Source: Perca fluviatilis (Eukaryota > Chordata > Actinopteri > Perciformes > Percidae). Taken from it: a stretch of DNA of 64,000 nt. Made by a program: the position numbers and the translations under genes. Positions 58,116 through 64,000 of this stretch are shown one piece after another. Under the pieces are notes generated by a model. It was not told the DNA's origin and ran no database searches. It worked only from the letters and a program-made list of their open reading frames with translations. Numbering within the stretch: position 1 is the first letter of the stretch; every line of letters begins with the position of its first letter. The stretch is taken from assembly GCF_010015445.1 (NCBI RefSeq), contig NC_053126.1:10851778-10915777 (forward strand). The letters run 5' to 3'.

Positions 58116-59775
58116 TAACATACATTCTGTCCACTAGGTGGCGAACCACCAGCATTAAACATGCAGGAAGTCAGCCATAACCTAGTAGCGTGAGGCTTTG
58201 GGTACATCCAGGGCCCTACCTGACTTTTGTTCAAATGTAATGGCACACGTGGGCACATTATCGGCTCCCTGGAGGTTATGGCAAGGCCGAGTAGTGACGC
58301 CAGCACATCAAAGGACAGGCCCAGTTCAAAGCAGTCTGCAATTTTAGAGCAGTAAAAGCAAGAGAACAGAAGCAGAGAATAGAACTACAGGTGGGCCCTT
58401 TCTGTTTACTGTCTCAGCCAATACAGACATTTCTACTTACTATTGATGATAGATGATTGTTTGTCTCACACTCTAGGTTTCTGTCCTCCTGCAAGCTCCT
58501 GGACTTTGATTTAAGTTTTCCGTATAAACAATCTTTACACCAGTTTTCACCTTTACTTTATTTATGTTTTTTCTATTTTTCCCACCTCACCACCAGCATC
58601 CCACCCAAGTTAGAGTGCCACCCATGTTAACAGTGCCAGGGGCTGCCTAGGATGCAGCAGTGCCCGCAAGGAGAGAGAAACCAGAGACTGGCAAGGAGGG
58701 AGAGACAGAGAGAGATGGGAGAGGAGGAGGGGGGGGGTCAGTGTGTCCCCATGGCAACTGTGTGTTTTTGTTAGCGCTCGTGAGTCAGACAAGCAGTGAC
58801 TCACAGTCAGGAGGAAACACACACACAGTCACATTTATGCTCACACTCCTACTCACTCGAAGGGAAGCCAAATAAGGACAGCTACACCAATATGCACAGA
58901 GAGGGAGAGTGCAGAGAGGGCAGAAAAATAGAAAACAGAGGTGAACGAGTTGGATGATTTATGCTAACCCCCAAAAAATCAAGAATTAAAAGAAAGAAAA
59001 AAGAAAAGTAAGAAAGATAAAAGGAGCAAAGACAGAGCGCTGAGATGGGAGGGTGCATGCCCCAAAATGGAGGAAAGCCTAAGCACCAGAGGGCACGAGT
59101 GCAGGCATATACCCTCTCCCAAGAGCACCCTTCACATGGGTGGGGGTAGCGGAAACACACACAGACACACCCAGTTTGTGCACACCTTGGCTTAACTTGC
59201 TAAACCACCCATTTATTAACTGACGCCTACACATTTAGGAAGGCCACCTGGTTGTGCACAACATACTTTTCATTTATTTGATTTTGCAAATGGTTTTTTG
59301 GGTGACAAAGTGGAAAAAGTAACCCGCTTACCAAAGCTAAGAGGTTGGTTTTTTTACTACAACAGAACTGGTCACGTAATGTTTTTGCATTTTGAAATTT
59401 TGATGATTCTTGTGTTCGTCATCTCGGTCCCCTCTGACTGATGAGTTTATTTTCCCACGACCCGTTGTTTCAGTAGAGGAGTCCTTTAGGTGGTGGAGAT
59501 GACTAACTTTATTTACACTAAGGAGTTTGCAGATTTATGTGTGTGTAGGCTGTGATTTACACACAGCTTCAGACCATGGCTCATCCCACACTTAATATGT
59601 GTTTTGGCTACTGTTGACCGTGACAGAGTAGCAGAAAATAGACCCCTGCACAGACTGCTTAATCTCCCTGCAAAGATGTATCTGTGTGTTTTTATAGTAT
59701 AATAAAAGTTGATGTACTGCAAGTTCTCTCCGCTACACTTCACAAAGCTGACTACTAACTTCCACTCAGTGTCTA

Positions 59776-59779
<4 letters not shown>
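58116..59779. other. Downstream intergenic DNA, no gene seen
   Basis: Purine-rich around 58650-58740 and 58890-59060. Open frames are short and without known domains. No splice-flanked exon was recognised. Confidence 0.45.
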
Positions 59780-59845
<66 letters not shown>

Positions 59846-59855
59846 TCTCTCTCTC
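59780..59855. repeat. (CT)n microsatellite
   Basis: Over 30 CT units, with a single CCC break near the end. Causes an Arg/Glu frame on the - strand. Confidence 0.97.
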
Positions 59856-62584
59856 CATTTTGTTCTTGTCCAATAAGTAAGTTTTAGTTTAGCAAGCTTT
59901 ATTGGCATGATATATGGCCAAATCTTTTGTACTAAAACTGTTAATAATGACCAAATTTAGTTGCAGGATTATTTGCCAACACTGCATTAAGTAATATTAA
60001 AAGTGTGCAGTAATATACATAATCACCAATATCTCAAGTTTACCCATATAAACTCATGTAAAATCTAAACTAATCAAATTAATATGTCTCATTTTCTTTA
60101 CGTGCAACTTTCCCCTACTTTCAGTCTCTCTCTGTACCTCCCCAATGTTCAAAAGTTCAGCTGAAAACAGCCAATCAGAGCCTGGTGTTGATGATCCTTC
60201 TTGTCAGGTTTATCTCCATGTAGAGATAACACACTAGAAGTATCACCTGTCCTCCAACGGCTGTGGGTTTTTTCACATTTTTCCTGAGTTTCACAACACA
60301 GTAGTGCGGGAAAGCCAAAGTAAACACTTTGAACAAAGCTCAAGTTAAAAACAAGATGCCTTTCTCGATAAAAGGCATGTTTAAAGACAGATCCTCCCTC
60401 GTCTGGTTTCATCCCTTACACACACAGCAGGTGAGCAGCAGGTGGAGAAAACATGGCATGGAAGTTGGAGGTTTTATGGGGGAGAAGGAGGAGGGTCAAA
60501 GGTCACTGCTAAGTGGGCAGATCAGCTGGGAAAGAGCGTTGGAGACTGATGTTGGAGCCGGAAAGCTAACGAGGGAGGGCGGAATGTGGTGCGGAGCTGC
60601 AAAGGGTACAGGAATTGGGGAGAGTTTGTGCGCCTGTTAACACACAAGTGATTAATGAGACGGAGGAAGTCACCCGGCCGTGTGTCACTCCAGATGATGT
60701 CAGCGGTTGAATGGAGGAACAGAAACACCATATGGTCACAGATAGGCTTCCTCTCTCGTTGACCACCAAAACAAGGATAGAAAATGATGGTCTTACATGT
60801 ACAGTACGCTACTTTTAATCACTTCCTTAAACTGAAAAAGACTAACATATACATTGGCCAGTTGCACATCTACATTTCATTCTCAATAATTTTTCCTGAT
60901 GGTTCACTTCTTTTTTTCGTATTCCTCTTTTTATAGCTACAATACAATTAACAACATTGCTACCAGCATTCAATTCACAACTGCAATTGCTGTTTCAATC
61001 GTTATCCTATTTCTTACAGAAAAGGGGTGATAAATAGAAGACACTGTGATGATACCTTGGCATTGGTTTTTATCTATTTTAGCATCACTGTATGTTTTAT
61101 TATTATGTTCTTTGATATGTTTCTTGTTTCCTGGCTTACCTTTTTCTTGTATGTATGTGGACTATTTTTTTATGGATGCAGCATGGGTGGAAGCCAAATT
61201 CAAATGTCTTACAATGTGGGACGAGAAAGTGAATCTTGAATCTTGACATAATATTAATCTTTCCATCTCTCTACCTTGATTTGCTCTCTCACTCTCTCCC
61301 ATGCTATGAGCTGACCTCAAGAAAATCCACCTCGGTTTCTTCTGTGTTTGTGTGTCCAGAGAACTCATCTGTTCACCGGGTTCCACCACCAGCCAGAACC
61401 CGATAGCTGGACCGCTCATCATCTGGCCAGCTGGGTGGGCAGCTGGTTGGTCTACAGACTGGTTGGCTGGAGGTCTGATTGGCTGCTTTGATGGAAGGAT
61501 GGATGGAGAGATGGATGGAGGGATGGCTGGCTATCTCAGCAGAAATGCCAAGCAGCCTTGACGGATTGGAAGAAGACGCTGCTATCGGGGGGAGTGATAG
61601 AGGAAGAAGGTGGAAATAGGAAAAGGAAGGTAAAGTACACAGGAAAAAAAATTAAAGAAAGGAGTCACAACACATAACAGAGCTAAAAGTCATGTAAGAT
61701 AATGAACTGGCGTTGAGTGCAAGACGTGAGGGGGGCTATTAAGGTGGTCTTGTCTGGATATTTTTAGCATGTGGAGTGGGAGAGAGAGGGCGGTATCTTC
61801 TCAAGGGGTTTTTCCAGAGTAGTATATTTAGAGCAGGCTTGTGTAAAAAAGACAGAGGGAGAACAGGAGGGATGTGCACAGTACACTAATGCCAGTCTGA
61901 TGTAAGAGTCTGCAATAAGACCGCACACATTCCTTTTATTCTCTCTGTGGCACTGCCCTCGCTATATTGGCCTCTCACTTCACCTGTTGACTCACTCACT
62001 GGATATAATCTGGCCCCCTCACACATAATGTATTAACCATAAATCCAACAAACGCTGACATTTTTCACCCATCAACTCACACTCACAGGCCTCTCACAAA
62101 CTCCAAAACATTCAGTACACACACACATTCTTGACCCAGTTTTGAAACAGGGGAGCAGCTTCTCGACAGTGAACGCCCTGCAGACAGGTCGAACATTTAA
62201 AATGGTCGGTGCCTAACAGCTTTTCAGCACATCAACTAACACCACGCATTCCAGACACCACAAATCAGACAGAGATTTTCCAGCTAATGTGGTATAAAGT
62301 TGAAAAGAGAGAGAGAGAGAGACACACACAGCTGAAAAAGCAATGTTAATAATAATGAGAGAAATGAGAGAGAACAGAGAGAAAGCAAGAGCAGTGTGGT
62401 CTCCATATAGCTTGCTAAGGATAATAGCATGCATGCTGGCTGGGGCAGAAAGAGAGAGAGAAAGAGGGCGAGCGAGTGTAGAGCCGCAGTGACGCCATTG
62501 TGGTTCCGCAGCACTTCCTGTCTACCGCCACAGTGTTTGTTTATCTTGTCTCCACAGCAACTGCCAACACATAAATACCGGAGA
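59856..62584. other. Downstream intergenic DNA, no gene seen
   Basis: Includes a degenerate tandem stretch with GGATGGATGGAGAG and TTGGCTGG units at about 61427-61535. No domain-bearing frame or RNA gene was recognised. Confidence 0.45.
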
Positions 62585-62650
62585 AGAGAGAGAGAGAGAG
62601 AGAGACAGAGAGACAGAGAGAGAGAGAGAGAGAGACAGAGAGAGAGAGAT
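62585..62650. repeat. (GA)n microsatellite with GACA units
   Basis: AG repeat interrupted by ACAGAGAGACAG units. Confidence 0.95.
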
Positions 62651-64000
62651 CATAGAAAAGAGAAAAAAGAGAAAATAAGGGCAGACCATTCAAAGTCAAG
62701 TGGATCCATTCGGAGCCTCCTAGCTGACTGGTTTGAGCTCGGTTAAGACATGCTGGTCTTTTGTTGGACTTAATGACCGAGTTCTGGACTGGTTTCCAGT
62801 GACATGGTCCAGCATGGATGAGGTGTAGAAAAGTTATGACCTCAAATGTCACGGGAGTGGGTCAGGGGTGGATGGGTAAAAAGAGGCCGGGAATGGGGGT
62901 TGATTCCGGAGGCCATCGACAATCTGGTTCAGTCCTCTTAAGCAACCCTACACAATTCTGCTACCAGGGCCAATACCCCTACTCAAGATATTCGGCATCT
63001 ATTTACTGTATATACAGTTCAGCACATTATAGGGAGCGGAAGTAAAAAACAGAATGCAGTGCATCAAGTAAAAGATTATAAAATATATATATAACATATA
63101 TATAATATATAACATCTATAAAATAAATGTAAATATTATCCATTATATAAGAACCCATGTATTGAGTACTTCTATACAGAGCCTAAGTGAAACTGGAACT
63201 TCATGTTCTGGTCCAGAAGTAAGTAAACCTAATTCAAATTTTAGAACACAAATAACTAAAAATCCAGTAAGAAAGTCCAGAGTCTTTACAGTTTATAGTG
63301 AAGCGTACTTCATACGTGTATGTCTAGAAAAGGATGATAACTCTTAATAATACTAGTAGTAATATTGTTGTTTACTTTCAATATTGAAATGATTAGCTAC
63401 CTTTAATAAACACCATTGTCCATAAGCTATATAACTATTGTGGGTTAAACATCCCGAGTCAACAAAAGAGTAATAGTTAATAGTAGTAGTTAATAAGTTA
63501 TGTGTTCGCAGCCAGCACGTCTAGATAAATAAGTTTAACGTTGATACGTCACAGATCAGCTGGCAGTAGCCCTTTCTGTCATTCTCCTGCATTACTTTTT
63601 CTCTCCAAAACCATTTTGCATAATTGGATCTGACTCACCATGCCAACCAAATGGAAGTTGATTTTTTTTTTTTTTTTTTTTTTTTACTCCCAAACCCAGT
63701 GGACCAGATTAGAGTCGCTTACTGTCGTCTGACTCACTGTCTAAGATGGTCACTCAGTCGAATGTCCCGTGTGACCCTTTGACGCACACACATCTATGCA
63801 TGCATACAGTAACAGCCACGTACGGTGTAAGATTAAACACTGAAATAGGTATACATTTGTACAGACAGATAAACACATAGGCCTAATAGGTGTGTACTGT
63901 GTGTGTTTATCTGTGTGTGTTCATACTATGGAGATCTGCAGTTCACTTTGACCTTAGAGGTAAATGTTGCAATGAATAACTTCTGTATTATACACATGCA
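62651..64000. other. Downstream intergenic DNA, no gene seen
   Basis: AT-rich with a (TA)n-like stretch at 63080-63115 and a poly-T run at 63661-63685. No gene signal. Confidence 0.45.

Noticed and set aside
60329..60640. 103-codon frame downstream of nherf2
   Set aside because: No recognisable domain, no paired splice sites, and average composition; likely chance.
62429..62746. 105-codon Arg/Glu-rich frame
   Set aside because: Most of it is translated (GA)n microsatellite.

Overview
This is eukaryotic nuclear DNA, almost certainly from a percomorph-type ray-finned fish. The evidence is a split gene with GT/GC-AG introns, many long (TG)n and (CT)n microsatellites, and several repeat families that are very common in such genomes (a tRNA-derived SINE, hAT-type MITEs bounded by CAGTGGTGG, an L2-like LINE remnant, and elements bounded by TTAA). 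Family recognition rests on memory and was not searched.

One protein-coding gene can be read completely: nherf2 (slc9a3r2), the two-PDZ, ezrin-binding scaffold NHERF2, on the + strand. Six coding exons (16160-16366, 17719-18015, 40436-40663, 48868-49021, 53327-53445, 53560-53718) join in frame to give 387 residues: PDZ1, a long Ser/Pro/Lys-rich linker, PDZ2, a polar tail and a C-terminal ezrin-binding segment ending SNF. Intron 1 has a GC donor (CAG|GCAAGT). Intron 2 is 22.4 kb and carries many of the mobile elements.

Layout: 1-342 holds a possible last coding exon of an unrecognised upstream gene. 343-15800 is intergenic DNA with nested transposon debris, including a solo LTR with a 5-bp target duplication inside an older repeat, and two TTAA-bounded elements. 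15800-53718 is nherf2. 53719 to about 55000 is its 3' UTR and flank. From 55000 to 64000 I see only repeats, microsatellites and DNA without a recognisable gene.

The most interesting non-genic signal is a family of short inverted-repeat elements in introns 2 and 3 (18517-18984, 24676-25206, 41066-41533, plus a longer relative at 34641-35228). They begin TAGCCTGAC and end AGGCTA, and the three short copies are each flanked by an exact 9-bp target duplication. They carry, on the - strand, the decayed start of a RecQ-like helicase reading frame with a Walker A motif. They look like non-autonomous derivatives of a DNA transposon that encodes or has captured a helicase. Two unrelated small inverted-repeat elements (42917-43138 and 56915-57077) each enclose a telomere-like TTAGGG/CCCTAA array.
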